Origin: Roseicella aerolata
GTDB lineage: Bacteria; Pseudomonadota; Alphaproteobacteria; Acetobacterales; Acetobacteraceae
Assembly (NCBI RefSeq): GCF_020523605.1
Contig: NZ_JAJAQI010000021.1
Span: 1-64,000 of the forward strand
Reading direction: 5' to 3'
DNA length: 64,000 nucleotides
Position numbers and translations under genes: made by a program. This document shows, one piece after another, positions 37,733 through 48,313 of this stretch. Every line of letters begins with the position of its first letter. Positions within the stretch are counted from its first letter, which is position 1. The notes under the pieces are model-generated. The model made no database searches and was not told the origin of the DNA. It saw only the letters and a program-made list of their open reading frames with translations.

Positions 37733-38688
37733 GCGACGCCGCGCCGCAGGGCCATGTCCCGGTCATGCTGGCCGAGGTGCTGGCGAGCCTCGCGCCGCGT
37801 GATGGCGCGACCTATTGCGACGGCACCTTCGGGGGTGGCGGCTATGCCGGCGCCATCCTCGCGGCCGCCAACTGCACGCTCTACGCCATCGACCGCGATC
37901 CGGATGCCATCGTCCGCGGCGCCGCGCTCGCCGCCCGATTCGCCGGACGGCTTCATTTACTGGAAGGCCGTTTCGGCGAGATGTCGTCGCTGCTGGCGGC
38001 GCGCGGCGTCACGGCGCTCGACGGCGTCGTGCTCGATCTCGGCGTCTCCTCCTACCAGCTCGACGAGGCCGAGCGGGGCTTCTCCTTCCGGGCCGACGGA
38101 CCGCTTGACATGCGCATGGAGAAATCTGGCAGGTCGGCGGCCGACCTGGTGAACACGCTGGGCGATTCGGAAATGGCCGACATCCTCTTCACGCTGGGCG
38201 AGGAACGGCACGCGCGGCGCATCGCGCGCGCGATCGTCGCGGCGCGGCGGGAAGCGCCGATCGAGACCACCGGCCGCCTCGCCGAGATCATCCGCGCCGT
38301 GACGCCGCGCGACCCCTCCGGCATCGACCGCGCGACACGCAGCTTCCAGGCGCTGCGACTCGCGGTGAATGACGAGCTGGGCGAGGTGGAGCGCGGGCTC
38401 GAGGCGGCGGCGCGGCTGCTCGCACCGGGCGGCCGACTCGTCGTTGTCGCCTTCCATTCGCTGGAGGACCGGATCGTGAAACGCTTCATGGTGCAGGCCG
38501 CGGGCCGCAGTGCCGGCGCCTCGCGCCACGATCCCGCAGTGCTCGCCGGCCGGGCCGCGCCCGCCGCCTTCCGCCTCCTCACGCCGAAGGCGCTGCGCCC
38601 CGGCGATGCCGAGACCGACGCCAACCCGCGCGCCCGCTCCGCGAGGCTGCGTGCCATCGAACGCCTCGTTTCCCGGGACGCCGCATGA
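37729..38688 (+). CDS. rsmH: 16S rRNA (cytosine1402-N4)-methyltransferase
   Basis: The 319-residue SAM-dependent enzyme methylates C1402 in the ribosomal P site. It has the N-terminal [10 protein letters not shown], the SAM motif [44 protein letters not shown], the [19 protein letters not shown] block and [16 protein letters not shown]. These are all diagnostic of RsmH (MraW). Length is normal. ATGA overlaps join it to mraZ and ftsL. Confidence 0.97.
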   Translation: MSDAAPQGHVPVMLAEVLASLAPRDGATYCDGTFGGGGYAGAILAAANCTLYAIDRDPDAIVRGAALAARFAGRLHLLEGRFGEMSSLLAARGVTALDGVVLDLGVSSYQLDEAERGFSFRADGPLDMRMEKSGRSAADLVNTLGDSEMADILFTLGEERHARRIARAIVAARREAPIETTGRLAEIIRAVTPRDPSGIDRATRSFQALRLAVNDELGEVERGLEAAARLLAPGGRLVVVAFHSLEDRIVKRFMVQAAGRSAGASRHDPAVLAGRAAPAAFRLLTPKALRPGDAETDANPRARSARLRAIERLVSRDAA

Positions 38689-39698
38689 TCCTCCGCCCGA
38701 TCAGCCTGCTGACCTTCACCGCCGCGGCGCTCGCCGGGCTGCATCTCTATCAGACCAAGCACGAGGTCGCGCTGCTCGACCGCGAGCTGCGCGGCATCGC
38801 CCGGGCGATCGACGAGGCGAATGACCGCACCCAGGCGCTGCAGGCGGAATGGGCCTGGCTGAACGAGCCGGAGCGGCTGCGCGGCGTGGCGCAGCGCCAC
38901 CTGCAGCTCGAGCCCATGCAGCCCGCGCAGTTCATCCGGCTGAACGAGGCGGAGCGGCGGCTGCCCGCGGTCGCCGCCTATGACGGCCCGACCGCGCTCT
39001 TCGCCGAGCGCGCCCCGGCCGTGCCGGAGGGCCCGGTGCAGCTCGCCCTGCTGCCGCGCGTGCCGGAGCCGGTGCAACTGGCCCGCCCCGCCGCGCCGCC
39101 GGTGGCGACGCCGCCCGTGGCCGCCCCGGCGCCCGCCGCCCAGCCGGTCGTCCTCGCCCTGCCCGCCGCGCCGCCGCGCTCCGAGGCGCCGTCCGCGCCC
39201 GAGGGCGCCGCAGCGCGCCCGGCGCCGGAGGTCGCCTCGCCCCGCCCCGCCGCGCCGCCCGTGGTCGTCGCCCGCCCGGCCGAGGCGCCGCGCCAGCTCG
39301 AACTGCCTGCCCGCGTGCCGGAGAGCCGGCCCGCCCCGGTCGAGATCGCCCGCATCGCCGCGCCGCCGCGGCCGGTCGCCCCGGCGCCCCGCCCTGCTCC
39401 GCGCCAGGCGCCGGACGTCGCCTCCCTGCCGCCGATCGCCGCGCCGGTCAGGCCGGCCGTCGCGCAGGTCGCCCCGTCGGTGCGGCCGGCCGCCACCCAG
39501 GTCGCGCCGCCGCCCTCCGCCCCGGTGGTCCGCCCGGCCGTCACCCAGCTCGCCACCGCGGCGCCGGCGGCACCGCGCGTCACCGATGCACCGGCCGTCT
39601 CGCTCGGCTCCGCCCTCGGCGGCCGGTCGCTGCTGCCGCCGCCGGTGCCCTTCGGCAGCGCCAATGCCTCGACCCTCAGCGGAGCGGGGATGCGATGA
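38685..39698 (+). CDS. ftsL: Cell division protein FtsL with long Pro/Ala-rich extension
   Basis: FtsL is a bitopic divisome protein that works with FtsB and FtsQ to activate septal wall synthesis. The N-terminus has the single membrane helix ([20 protein letters not shown]) and a leucine-zipper-like coiled coil ([19 protein letters not shown]). The conserved tail [21 protein letters not shown] follows in two blocks. FtsL proteins usually stop at about 100-130 residues, but this one runs to 337. The extra 220 residues are almost wholly Pro, Ala, Val and Arg and should lie in the periplasm. Position between rsmH and ftsI, with ATGA overlaps on both sides, supports the call. Confidence 0.88.
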   Translation: MILRPISLLTFTAAALAGLHLYQTKHEVALLDRELRGIARAIDEANDRTQALQAEWAWLNEPERLRGVAQRHLQLEPMQPAQFIRLNEAERRLPAVAAYDGPTALFAERAPAVPEGPVQLALLPRVPEPVQLARPAAPPVATPPVAAPAPAAQPVVLALPAAPPRSEAPSAPEGAAARPAPEVASPRPAAPPVVVARPAEAPRQLELPARVPESRPAPVEIARIAAPPRPVAPAPRPAPRQAPDVASLPPIAAPVRPAVAQVAPSVRPAATQVAPPPSAPVVRPAVTQLATAAPAAPRVTDAPAVSLGSALGGRSLLPPPVPFGSANASTLSGAGMR

Positions 39699-41845
39699 GC
39701 CAGGCCTCCGGGCTTGATGACCTGCGCCCACCGCCCTCCCCGCACGCGCCGCCCGCCGGGCGCGCCCTGCCGGGTGGCGGGACCGCCACACCCACCCGTC
39801 CCGGCGCGGGCGCGCTGGTGCGTGTCAGCGCGCCGGAGCTGGCGCGCCGCGGGCAGCTGGAGGTCACGCGCGGCCGGCTGCTGATCGCCGCCGCCGGCTT
39901 CGCCGTGCTGTTCGGCGCGGTCGGGCTGAAGCTGTCGCTCGCCACCCTGATCGACCCGATGCAGCCGAAGCTGCGCCCCGCCGCGCGGGTGCCGACCGGC
40001 GAGCCGACCGTGAGCCGCGCCCCGGTCACCGACCGCAACGGGGAGGTGCTGGCGGTCTCCCTGCAGGTGACGGAGCTCTACGCCAACCCGCAGGAGATCA
40101 ACGATCCAGTCGCGGCGGCGGACCGCCTGCTGCGCGTGCTGCCCAACCTGGACCGGGAGCGGCTGATCGCCCGCATCAGCCAGCGCACGGTGGGGGACAG
40201 CGACCGGCCGGTGCAATTCGCCTATATCGCCCGCAACCTGCCGCCGCGGCAGCAGCAGGCGATCAACGACCTCGGCATCCCGGGCTTCCATTTCCGCCCC
40301 GCCGAGCGGCGCTTCTACCCGCAGGGCCGGTCGGCCGCGCATATCCTCGGCCAGGTCGATGTGGACGGCCACGGCATTGCCGGCGTCGAGAAGTCCTTCG
40401 ACGAGCGTCTGCGGACCGATCGCGCGCCGTTGCGCCTCTCGGTCGATGTCCGCGTGCAGGTCGCCCTGCGGGAGGCGGTGGAGAAGGCGATCGCCGACTT
40501 CAACGGCATCGGCGGCGCGGGCGTGATCATGGATGTCCACACCGCCGAGGTGCTGGCCATGGTCAGCCTGCCGGATTACGACGCCTCCGACCCCGGCGGG
40601 CTGCAGAAGCGCGCCGAGGCACCGACGGGCGATACCGCGGTCCGCATGGTGGCCGCCCGCGCCCCCGCCCCCGCGGCGCAGGCCCCGAAGCAGGACCAGG
40701 ACCCGCGCTTCAACCGCGCGACGGTCGGCGTGTACGAGCCGGGCTCGACCTTCAAGCTGCTGACCGCGGCCATGGCGCTCGACCTCGGCACGGTGAATGT
40801 CTGGAGCGGCTTCGACGCCTCCCGCCCCATCCGCTACGGGCGCTTCCAGATCGACGACTTCAAGGGCAAGAACCGCTGGCTCGCGGTGCCCGAGATCATG
40901 GCCTATTCCTCCAATATCGGCACCGCCCATATGGCGATGACGGTGGGGCCGCAGCGGCACCGCGAGTTCATGGCCCGGATGGGCATGCTGAACCGGCTGC
41001 AGGTGGAACTGCCGGAGACCGCCCGGCCGCTGGCGCCCGGCCCGAAGGACTGGCGCGACATCAGCACCATGACCATCGGCTTCGGGCACGGCATTTCCGT
41101 CACCCCGCTACATGTGGCGAATGGCGTGGCGACGCTGGCCAATGGCGGCATCCTGCGCCAGCCGACGCTGGTGGCGCAGCCCCAGGGCACGGAGCGCGAG
41201 GGCACCCGGGTGATCTCCGAGAAGACCTCGGACACCATGCGCCGGCTGATGCGCCTGGTCGTCACCGACGGCTCGGGCAAGGGCGCCGAGGTGCCGGGCT
41301 ACTTCGTCGGCGGCAAGACCGGCACGGCGCAGAAGACCGGGCCGCGCGGCGGCTATCTGGAGAACAAGCGCATCGCCGCCTTCGTCGGCGCCTTCCCGAT
41401 GAATGCGCCGCGCTACGCCATCTACGTCATGGTGGACGAGCCGAAGCCGAACGCCCGCAGCCATGGCTATGCCACGGCGGGCTGGGTGGCGGCGCCGGCG
41501 GCCGGCGCGGTCATCGCGCGCGTCGCGCCCATCCTCGGCATGGTGCCGGAGACCGAGCGCGCGCCGCAGATCCAGCAGACCATCGCCATCCCGATGCAGC
41601 CCGGCCGGCCGCCCGCGGCGGCCCGGCCGCCCGTCGCCACCCCGGGCGCGCCGCCCGCCGCGCCCCGCGCCAATACCCCGGCGGCGAACGCGCCCGCCTC
41701 CCCGCTCCAGCCCGTGCCGGTGCCGCCGGCCGGGCTGCAGCCCCCGGCAATCCGCCGGACGGACGCCCCCGTCACGGCGCCCGTCCCGGTCCGGCTCGCC
41801 GCTGTCCCGGCCGCGATGGACGAGGCCGGCCTTGCACCTCGATGA
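39695..41845 (+). CDS. ftsI: Septal peptidoglycan transpeptidase (PBP3)
   Basis: The 716-residue class B penicillin-binding protein crosslinks septal peptidoglycan with FtsW. A Pro-rich cytoplasmic head precedes one membrane helix (LLIAAAGFAVLFGAVGLKLS). The PBP dimer domain follows from about residue 105. Transpeptidase motifs are S351-TFK (EPGSTFKLL), S405-SN (YSSNIG) and K541-TG (GGKTGTAQK). After the catalytic domain there is a Pro/Ala-rich tail of about 95 residues that ordinary FtsI lacks. The gene overlaps ftsL by 4 bases and murE by 14. Confidence 0.96.
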   Translation: MSQASGLDDLRPPPSPHAPPAGRALPGGGTATPTRPGAGALVRVSAPELARRGQLEVTRGRLLIAAAGFAVLFGAVGLKLSLATLIDPMQPKLRPAARVPTGEPTVSRAPVTDRNGEVLAVSLQVTELYANPQEINDPVAAADRLLRVLPNLDRERLIARISQRTVGDSDRPVQFAYIARNLPPRQQQAINDLGIPGFHFRPAERRFYPQGRSAAHILGQVDVDGHGIAGVEKSFDERLRTDRAPLRLSVDVRVQVALREAVEKAIADFNGIGGAGVIMDVHTAEVLAMVSLPDYDASDPGGLQKRAEAPTGDTAVRMVAARAPAPAAQAPKQDQDPRFNRATVGVYEPGSTFKLLTAAMALDLGTVNVWSGFDASRPIRYGRFQIDDFKGKNRWLAVPEIMAYSSNIGTAHMAMTVGPQRHREFMARMGMLNRLQVELPETARPLAPGPKDWRDISTMTIGFGHGISVTPLHVANGVATLANGGILRQPTLVAQPQGTEREGTRVISEKTSDTMRRLMRLVVTDGSGKGAEVPGYFVGGKTGTAQKTGPRGGYLENKRIAAFVGAFPMNAPRYAIYVMVDEPKPNARSHGYATAGWVAAPAAGAVIARVAPILGMVPETERAPQIQQTIAIPMQPGRPPAAARPPVATPGAPPAAPRANTPAANAPASPLQPVPVPPAGLQPPAIRRTDAPVTAPVPVRLAAVPAAMDEAGLAPR

Positions 41846-43295
41846 ACTCCTCCGCCATGCCGGGCTGCCGCCGGCCGATGGGCCGGCGATCGCGGGGCTG
41901 ACCGCGGACAGCCGGGCGGTGCGGCCCGGCTTCCTGTTCGCCGCCCTGCCGGGTGCGCGCGCCGATGGCCGTGCCTTCATCGGCCAGGCGGTGGCGCAGG
42001 GCGCTGCCGCGGTGCTGGCGCCGGAGGGCACCACCTGGCCTGACGGCGTTCCCACCCGCCCGCTGGTCACCGCCGCCGATCCGCGCCGGGCGCTGGCCCT
42101 GCTGGCGGCGGCGCTGGAAGGGGCGCAGCCCGCGACGGTGGTCGCCGTCACCGGCACCAACGGCAAGACCAGCACGGTCGATTTCCTCCGCCAGCTCTGG
42201 ACGCTGGACGGGGCCAAGGCCGCCTCGCTCGGCACGCTCGGCCTGATCGCCGAGGGCTTTCCACCCGGGCCGTCCCTGACCACGCCGGACCCGGTCGCGC
42301 TGCAGGCCCAGCTCGGCGCGCTGGCCCGCGCCGGCTTCGGCCATGCCGCGATGGAAGCCTCCTCGCACGGCATCGAGCAGCGCCGGCTGGACGGCGTGCG
42401 GCTCGCCGCCGCCGGCTTCACCAACCTGACGCGCGACCATCTGGACTACCATGGCAGCATGGCGGCCTATCGCGCCGCCAAGCTGCGGCTGTTCGAGGCG
42501 CTGCTGCCGCGGGATGCCGCCGCCGTGGCGAATGCCGATATGGAGGCGGAGACTCTCGCCGCCCTCCGCGCCATCGCCGGGCGGCGCGGCCTCAGGCTGC
42601 TGACGGTGGGCGAGGCGGGCGGCGAGTTGCGGCTGCTGGCCCAGCGCCCGCTGCCGGACGGCCAGGAGCTGGAACTGCAAGCCTTCGGGGCCCGCCATGC
42701 GCTGCGCCTCCCCCTGCCCGGCCGCTTCCAGGCGGACAATGCGCTGATGGCCTGCGCGCTCGCCATCGCCGCGGGGATGCCGGCGGCGCGCGCCCTCGCC
42801 CTGCTGCCGCGCCTCGCCGGCGTGCGCGGCCGGATGGAACTGGCGGCGCGGCTGCCGAACGGCGCGGCGGTCTATGTGGACTATGCCCATACCCCCGACG
42901 CGCTCGAGCGGCTGCTGGCCGCGCTGCGCCCGCATGTCGGGCCCGGCGCGTCGCTGCATGTGGTCTTCGGCGCCGGCGGCGACCGCGACCCGGGCAAGCG
43001 CCCGCTGATGGGCGCGGCCTGCGCCGCGCATGCCGACCGCGCCTGGGTGACCGACGACAACCCGCGCTCCGAGGACCCGGCGGCGATCCGCGCCGCGGTG
43101 CTCGCGGGCTGTCCGGGCGGGATCGATGCCGGGGAGCGGCGCGCCGCCATCGCCGCGGCGCTCGCCGCGCTCGGCCCCGGCGACGTGCTGGCGGTGGCCG
43201 GCAAGGGGCATGAGAGCGGCCAGACCATCCGGGGCGTGACCACGCCCTTCGATGATGCGGCGGTGGTGCGGGAACTGGTAGGGGGCGCGGCATGA
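41832..43295 (+). CDS. murE: UDP-MurNAc-tripeptide synthetase
   Basis: The 487-residue cytoplasmic ligase adds the third amino acid to UDP-MurNAc-L-Ala-D-Glu. The DNPR motif in TDDNPRSEDP marks the meso-diaminopimelate-adding type. The ATP loop is VTGTNGKTSTVDFL, and VYVDYAHTPDALE and AGKGHESGQ are also present. The start is a TTG at 41832 with GAGG upstream, overlapping ftsI by 14 bases; this gives the expected N-terminus HLDELLRHAGL. No ATG in frame gives a full-length N-terminal domain. Confidence 0.95.
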   Translation: MHLDELLRHAGLPPADGPAIAGLTADSRAVRPGFLFAALPGARADGRAFIGQAVAQGAAAVLAPEGTTWPDGVPTRPLVTAADPRRALALLAAALEGAQPATVVAVTGTNGKTSTVDFLRQLWTLDGAKAASLGTLGLIAEGFPPGPSLTTPDPVALQAQLGALARAGFGHAAMEASSHGIEQRRLDGVRLAAAGFTNLTRDHLDYHGSMAAYRAAKLRLFEALLPRDAAAVANADMEAETLAALRAIAGRRGLRLLTVGEAGGELRLLAQRPLPDGQELELQAFGARHALRLPLPGRFQADNALMACALAIAAGMPAARALALLPRLAGVRGRMELAARLPNGAAVYVDYAHTPDALERLLAALRPHVGPGASLHVVFGAGGDRDPGKRPLMGAACAAHADRAWVTDDNPRSEDPAAIRAAVLAGCPGGIDAGERRAAIAAALAALGPGDVLAVAGKGHESGQTIRGVTTPFDDAAVVRELVGGAA

Positions 43296-44668
43296 CCCTC
43301 TGGACCGCCGATTCCCTGCGCGCCGCCACCGGCGGCACTCTCCCCGGAGAGGCCGCCGTCACCGGCGTCTCGATCGACACGCGCAGCCTCGCGCCGGGCG
43401 ACCTCTTCGTCGCGCTGCGCGATGCGCGCGACGGCCATGACTTCGTCGCGGAGGCGCTGGCGAAGGGCGCCGCCGCCGCCATGGTGGACCGGAACCCGCC
43501 GGGCGTCGCCGCGGAGGCGCCGCTGCTGCGCGTGGCGGACACGCTTGAGGGGCTGCGCGCCCTCGGCGCCGCCGGCCGCGCGCGCTGCGCCGGCAGGATC
43601 GCCGCGGTCACCGGCAGCGTCGGCAAGACCGGCACCAAGGAGATGCTGCGGCTGCTGCTCGGCGCGCTCGGCCCGACGCATGCCGCCGTCGCCTCCTACA
43701 ACAACCACTGGGGCGTGCCGCTGACCCTCGCGCGCATGCCCGCCGACTCGGCCTTCGCCGTCATCGAGATCGGCATGAACAATCCGGGCGAGATCCTGCC
43801 GCTCGCCCGCCTCGCCCGGCCGCATGCCGTCGCCGTCACCACGATCGGCGAGGCGCATATCGGCCATATGGGCAGCCTGGAGGCGGTGGCGGAGGAGAAG
43901 GGCAGCATCGCCGGCGGCCTCGTGCCGGGCGGCATCGCCGTGCTGCCGCGCGATTCGGAGTTCTTCCCGCGCCTCGTCGCCATTGCGGAATCGGCCGGGG
44001 CCGGCCGGATCATCGGCTTCGGCCACGACCCGGCCGCCGAGGTGCGGCTGCTCGAGGCCGGCATCCTGCGCGATGGCAGGACCCGGGCGGTTCTCTCGGT
44101 GCTGGGCCGCAAGGTGGATATCACCATGCCGGCCATGGGCCTGCATCATGCCGCCAATGCCTGCTGCGCATTGGCACTGGTCGAGGCGCTCGGACTAGAT
44201 GCCGCCCGCGCCGCGCCGGCGCTCGCGGCCTATGCGCCGGGGGCCGGCCGCGGCGCCCCGCGGGAGATCGCGGTCGCGGGCGGCACCGCCCTGCTGATCG
44301 ATGAGAGCTACAACGCCGCCCCGCCGGCCATGCGGGCGGCGCTGCAAACCCTCGCGCTGCGGCCCGGAGCGCGCCGCATCGCGGTGCTGGGCGATATGCG
44401 CGAACTGGGCGAGTTCTCCGCCGCGCTGCATGCGGGCCTGGCGCCCGAAGCGGCGAAGGCGGACCTCGTCTTCTGCTGCGGGCCGGAGATGGCGCGGCTC
44501 CACGCGCTGCTGCCAGCGGAAAAGCGCGGCGCGCATGCGGCGGACAGCGCCGCGCTCGCGCCGCTGGTGAAGGATGCGCTGCGTCCGGGCGACGTGGTGC
44601 TGGTCAAGGGCGCGCTGGGCAGCCGTATGGCGCTGGTGGTTCGGGCGCTGACGGAGTCGATTTCGTGA
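43292..44668 (+). CDS. murF: UDP-MurNAc-tripeptide:D-Ala-D-Ala ligase
   Basis: The 458-residue ATP-dependent ligase completes the UDP-MurNAc-pentapeptide. It shows the N-terminal MurF domain ([20 protein letters not shown]), the P-loop [40 protein letters not shown] and the C-terminal [15 protein letters not shown] and [10 protein letters not shown] motifs. Length is typical. ATGA overlaps connect it to murE and mraY. The dipeptide partner comes from ddl in the same operon. Confidence 0.97.
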   Translation: MTLWTADSLRAATGGTLPGEAAVTGVSIDTRSLAPGDLFVALRDARDGHDFVAEALAKGAAAAMVDRNPPGVAAEAPLLRVADTLEGLRALGAAGRARCAGRIAAVTGSVGKTGTKEMLRLLLGALGPTHAAVASYNNHWGVPLTLARMPADSAFAVIEIGMNNPGEILPLARLARPHAVAVTTIGEAHIGHMGSLEAVAEEKGSIAGGLVPGGIAVLPRDSEFFPRLVAIAESAGAGRIIGFGHDPAAEVRLLEAGILRDGRTRAVLSVLGRKVDITMPAMGLHHAANACCALALVEALGLDAARAAPALAAYAPGAGRGAPREIAVAGGTALLIDESYNAAPPAMRAALQTLALRPGARRIAVLGDMRELGEFSAALHAGLAPEAAKADLVFCCGPEMARLHALLPAEKRGAHAADSAALAPLVKDALRPGDVVLVKGALGSRMALVVRALTESIS

Positions 44669-45753
44669 TCTTCAATTTCCTAGCACCCTATGCAGAGGAA
44701 TTCGCCCTCTTCAACCTGGTGCGTTACACCACCTTCCGCGCCGGCGCGGCCTGCCTGACCGCGCTGGTCTTCTCCCTCGTCCTCGGGCCTGCCGTCATCC
44801 ACTGGCTGCGCGGCTTCCAGCGCGGCGGCCAGCCGATCCGCGAGGACGGGCCGCAAAGCCACCTCGTCACCAAGAAGGGCACGCCCACCATGGGCGGCGT
44901 GCTGATCCTGCTGGCGCTGGTCCTGGCGACCCTGCTCTGGGCCGATCTGCGCAGCGGCCTGGTCTGGGCGGTGCTGGTGGTGACCGTAACCTATGGCCTG
45001 CTCGGCTTCGCCGATGACTGGCTGAAGGTGACCAAGCGCAACACCAAGGGCGTCTCCGGCCGGATGAAGCTGCTGGTGCAGGGCGGCGTCGGCCTCATCG
45101 GTGCCGCCTGGATCTGGTGGCTGCACCCGCCGGCCATCGCCGGCGGCCTCGCCATCCCGCTCTTCAAGGAGGTGCTGGTCCCGCTCGGCCTGCTGTTCCC
45201 GCTCTTCGGGACGCTGGTGATGATGGGCGCCTCCAACGCCGTGAACCTCACGGACGGGCTGGACGGCCTGGCCATCGTTCCGGCGATGATCGCGGCGGGC
45301 GTCTTCGCGCTCATCGCCTATCTCGTCGGCAACCGCGTGCTGGCGGATTACCTGCAACTGCATGCGGTGCCGGGGGCGAACGAGCTTGCGGTCTTCTGCT
45401 CGGCCCTGATCGGCGCCGGCCTCGGCTTCCTCTGGTTCAACGCGCCCCCGGCCGCGGTCTTCATGGGCGACACCGGTTCGCTCGCCCTCGGCGGCGCGCT
45501 CGGCGCAGTGGCCGTGGCGACAAAGCATGAGATCGTGCTGGCGATCGTCGGCGGCCTCTTCGTCGTCGAAACTGTCAGCGTCATCATCCAGGTCTTCTGG
45601 TACAAGCGGACCGGGCGCCGTGTGTTCCTCATGGCGCCGCTGCACCACCATTTCGAGAAGAAGGGCTGGGCGGAGCCGACCATCGTGATCCGGTTCTGGA
45701 TCATCGCGATGGTCCTGGCGCTCGTCGGGCTCTCCACACTGAAGATTCGATGA
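44665..45753 (+). CDS. mraY: Phospho-MurNAc-pentapeptide transferase
   Basis: The 362-residue membrane enzyme transfers phospho-MurNAc-pentapeptide to undecaprenyl phosphate to make lipid I. It has about ten helices and the family motifs [28 protein letters not shown] (catalytic Asp pair), [13 protein letters not shown] and [13 protein letters not shown]. It also has [11 protein letters not shown] with its His cluster, plus VIRFWII. Length is standard. Both ends overlap neighbours by ATGA. Confidence 0.98.
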   Translation: MIFNFLAPYAEEFALFNLVRYTTFRAGAACLTALVFSLVLGPAVIHWLRGFQRGGQPIREDGPQSHLVTKKGTPTMGGVLILLALVLATLLWADLRSGLVWAVLVVTVTYGLLGFADDWLKVTKRNTKGVSGRMKLLVQGGVGLIGAAWIWWLHPPAIAGGLAIPLFKEVLVPLGLLFPLFGTLVMMGASNAVNLTDGLDGLAIVPAMIAAGVFALIAYLVGNRVLADYLQLHAVPGANELAVFCSALIGAGLGFLWFNAPPAAVFMGDTGSLALGGALGAVAVATKHEIVLAIVGGLFVVETVSVIIQVFWYKRTGRRVFLMAPLHHHFEKKGWAEPTIVIRFWIIAMVLALVGLSTLKIR

Positions 45754-47129
45754 GCGCATTCAAGCCTTTCACCGGCGAACGCATCGCCCTGGTCGGCCTC
45801 GGCAAGGCGGGCCTGCCCGCCGCGCAGCGGCTGGCCGAATGGGACGCCGAGGTCACCTGCTGGGATGACAGGCCGGAAGGCCGCGCGGCGGCCGAGGCGG
45901 CCGGACTCGCGATCGCCAATCCAGCGGAGGGCGCCTTCCGCTGGGATGCGCTGCTGCTCTCCCCCGGCATCCCGCATCTGCTGCCGCAACCGCATCCTGC
46001 GGCGGTGGCGGCGCGCGCCGCGGGCCGGCCGATCCTCTGCGATGTCGAGTATCTCTACCGCGCGGTGCGGGCGGCGGGTTCCTCCGCGCGCTTCCTCGGC
46101 ATCACCGGGACCAACGGCAAGTCCACCACCACGGCGCTGCTGCACCACATGCTGACGCAGGGGAAGGTCGCCTCCGAGGTTGGCGGCAATCTTGGGCCGG
46201 CGGCACTTTCCCTCAAGATGTTGGGAGGGAATGCCGTATACACCTTGGAAATGTCGTCTTATAGTTTAGAGCGCCTCGATTCGATTCGCTTCAATGGTGC
46301 CGTCATGCTGAACCTGTCAGCGGACCATCTCGACCGGCATGGCACCATGGCCGGCTATGCCGCGGCGAAGCGGCGGATCTTCGCCGGCCAGCAGCCCTCC
46401 GACCTTGCCGTGCTCGGCATGGATGATGCGGAAAGCCGCGCGATGCGCAGCGCCGTGACGGGGCGACTCGTGCCGATTTCCGGCGAGGCCGCGCAGCCCG
46501 GCGGGATCTGGGCCGAGGGGAGCCTGCTGCGCGACGGGGATGGCGCGCTGCTCGATCTGCGGGAAGCGCCGGCGCTGCCCGGCTGCCACAATGCGCAGAA
46601 CGCCGCCGCCGCCGCCGCCGTCGCGCTCGATCTCGGCCTCTCGCGCGCCACGGTCGCGGAGGCGCTGCGCAGCTATCCCGGCCTGCCGCACCGGCAGGAG
46701 CGCGTGGGCGAGATCCGGGGCGTCCGCTTCGTCAACGACAGCAAGGCGACCAATGCCGACAGCGCCGCCCGCGCGCTGGCGAGCTACGACCGCGTGGTCT
46801 GGATCGCCGGCGGCACGGCGAAGGAGGGCGGGATCGAGAGCCTCGCCCCCTTCTTCCCCCGCATCGCCCGCGCCGTGCTGATCGGCCGCGACGCACCGAT
46901 CCTGGCCGAGACGCTCTCCGCCCATGGCGTGCCCTGCGACATGGCGGGGACGCTGGAGGCCGCCCTGCCGGCAGCCGCGGCGGCCGCCTTCGCCGGCGCG
47001 GCGCCGGTGGTGCTGCTCTCGCCGGCCTGCGCCTCCTGGGACCAGTTCACCGGCTACGACCAGCGGGGCGACCGCTTCCGCCAGCTCGTCGCCGCGCTCG
47101 CCGCCCCCACCGCAGGGAGGGCCGCCTGA
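45750..47129 (+). CDS. murD: UDP-MurNAc-L-Ala:D-Glu ligase
   Basis: The 459-residue ligase adds D-glutamate to UDP-MurNAc-L-Ala. Motifs are [14 protein letters not shown] at the N-terminal nucleotide fold, [43 protein letters not shown] and [12 protein letters not shown]. Between about 46213 and 46302 the sequence is unusually AT-rich (about 48% G+C by my count over 80 bases). It uses codons such as TTA and AGT that are nearly absent elsewhere, although the protein reads through normally ([16 protein letters not shown]). It overlaps ftsW by one base (TGATG). Confidence 0.96.
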   Translation: MSAFKPFTGERIALVGLGKAGLPAAQRLAEWDAEVTCWDDRPEGRAAAEAAGLAIANPAEGAFRWDALLLSPGIPHLLPQPHPAAVAARAAGRPILCDVEYLYRAVRAAGSSARFLGITGTNGKSTTTALLHHMLTQGKVASEVGGNLGPAALSLKMLGGNAVYTLEMSSYSLERLDSIRFNGAVMLNLSADHLDRHGTMAGYAAAKRRIFAGQQPSDLAVLGMDDAESRAMRSAVTGRLVPISGEAAQPGGIWAEGSLLRDGDGALLDLREAPALPGCHNAQNAAAAAAVALDLGLSRATVAEALRSYPGLPHRQERVGEIRGVRFVNDSKATNADSAARALASYDRVVWIAGGTAKEGGIESLAPFFPRIARAVLIGRDAPILAETLSAHGVPCDMAGTLEAALPAAAAAAFAGAAPVVLLSPACASWDQFTGYDQRGDRFRQLVAALAAPTAGRAA

Positions 47130-48313
47130 TGGCCATCAGCCGCGCCGACAATTCCGTCCTGGGCCGCTGGTGGTGGACCATCGACCGCTGGACGCTGGCC
47201 GCGCTGCTGGCGCTGATCGGCTTCGGCTACGTGATGATGCTCGCCGCCTCCCCGGCGGTCGCCGAGCGCGTCATCGGCAGCGCGGCGCGCAGCCTGCTGC
47301 TGGCGAAGCAAGTGGTCTTCCTCGGCCTCGCCGCCTCGCTGATGGTCATCGTCTCGATGCTCTCGCCGAGGGGCGTGCGGCGCTTCGCCCTGCTGGGCTG
47401 CCTCGGCGCCCTGGCGCTGACGGCGGCGACGCTGGTGATCGGCTTCGAGACCAAGGGCGCGCGGCGCTGGCTGAACATCCCCCTGCTCGGGACCATGCAG
47501 CCTTCCGAGTTCCTGAAGCCCTGCCTGGCCGTGGTCACGGCCTGGCTGCTGGCGCTGGGCAAGGATGCGGCCGCGGCCCGGCTGGCGGCCGGCAAGCCGC
47601 GGGACTGGGGCATCCTGCATGGCCGCACGCTCTGGCCGGCGCTGGCCCTGCTGCTGCTGGCGGTGGTCACGGTGGTGCTGAAGTCCCAGCCGGATTTCGG
47701 CATGCTGATGGTGGTGGTCTCGGTCTTCCTGGCGCAGTTCTTCGTCGCCGGGCTGAACCTGGTGCTGGTGGGCGTCTGCGCCGCGGGCGGCGTGGCGCTG
47801 GCGATCAGCGCCTATTTCATCCTCCCCCACGTCCGCAGCCGGGTGGACCGCTTCCTCGACCCCGCGGCGGGCGACACCTTCCAGATCACCAAGTCCATGG
47901 AAGCCTTCGGCCATGGCGGGCTGTTCGGCCGCGGCCCAGGCGAGGGGCGCGTCAAGAACATGATCCCGGACGCGCATGCCGACTTCGTCTTCGCCGTGGC
48001 GGGGGAGGAGTTCGGCTTCATCGTCTGCGCCGTCATCCTGCTGCTCTTCGGCTTCGTCGTGGTCCGCGGGCTGTGGCGGCTGATGGCCGAGAGCGACATG
48101 TTCGTCGTGCTGGCCGCGACCGGCCTGCTGGCGCAATTCGGGCTGCAGGCCTTCGTCAACATGGCCTCCACCCTGCACCTGATCCCGACCAAGGGCATGA
48201 CCCTGCCCTTCGTCTCCTATGGCGGCTCCTCGGTGCTGGCGATCGCGCTCGGCATGGGGATGCTGCTGGCGCTGACCCGCAAGCGCGGGCCACGGCTGGA
48301 GGGGCGGGAATGA
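47129..48313 (+). CDS. ftsW: Septal peptidoglycan glycosyltransferase FtsW
   Basis: The 394-residue SEDS-family protein polymerises lipid II at the septum together with FtsI. About ten helices are predicted. Diagnostic motifs are GARRWLNIP with PSEFLKPCL, QPDFGMLMVV with its conserved acidic residue, GRGPGEGRVKN and PDAHADFVFAVAGEEFGF. The C-terminal PTKGMTLPFVSYGGSS is also present. The start overlaps the murD stop by one base and its own stop overlaps murG by four. Confidence 0.97.
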   Translation: MAISRADNSVLGRWWWTIDRWTLAALLALIGFGYVMMLAASPAVAERVIGSAARSLLLAKQVVFLGLAASLMVIVSMLSPRGVRRFALLGCLGALALTAATLVIGFETKGARRWLNIPLLGTMQPSEFLKPCLAVVTAWLLALGKDAAAARLAAGKPRDWGILHGRTLWPALALLLLAVVTVVLKSQPDFGMLMVVVSVFLAQFFVAGLNLVLVGVCAAGGVALAISAYFILPHVRSRVDRFLDPAAGDTFQITKSMEAFGHGGLFGRGPGEGRVKNMIPDAHADFVFAVAGEEFGFIVCAVILLLFGFVVVRGLWRLMAESDMFVVLAATGLLAQFGLQAFVNMASTLHLIPTKGMTLPFVSYGGSSVLAIALGMGMLLALTRKRGPRLEGRE

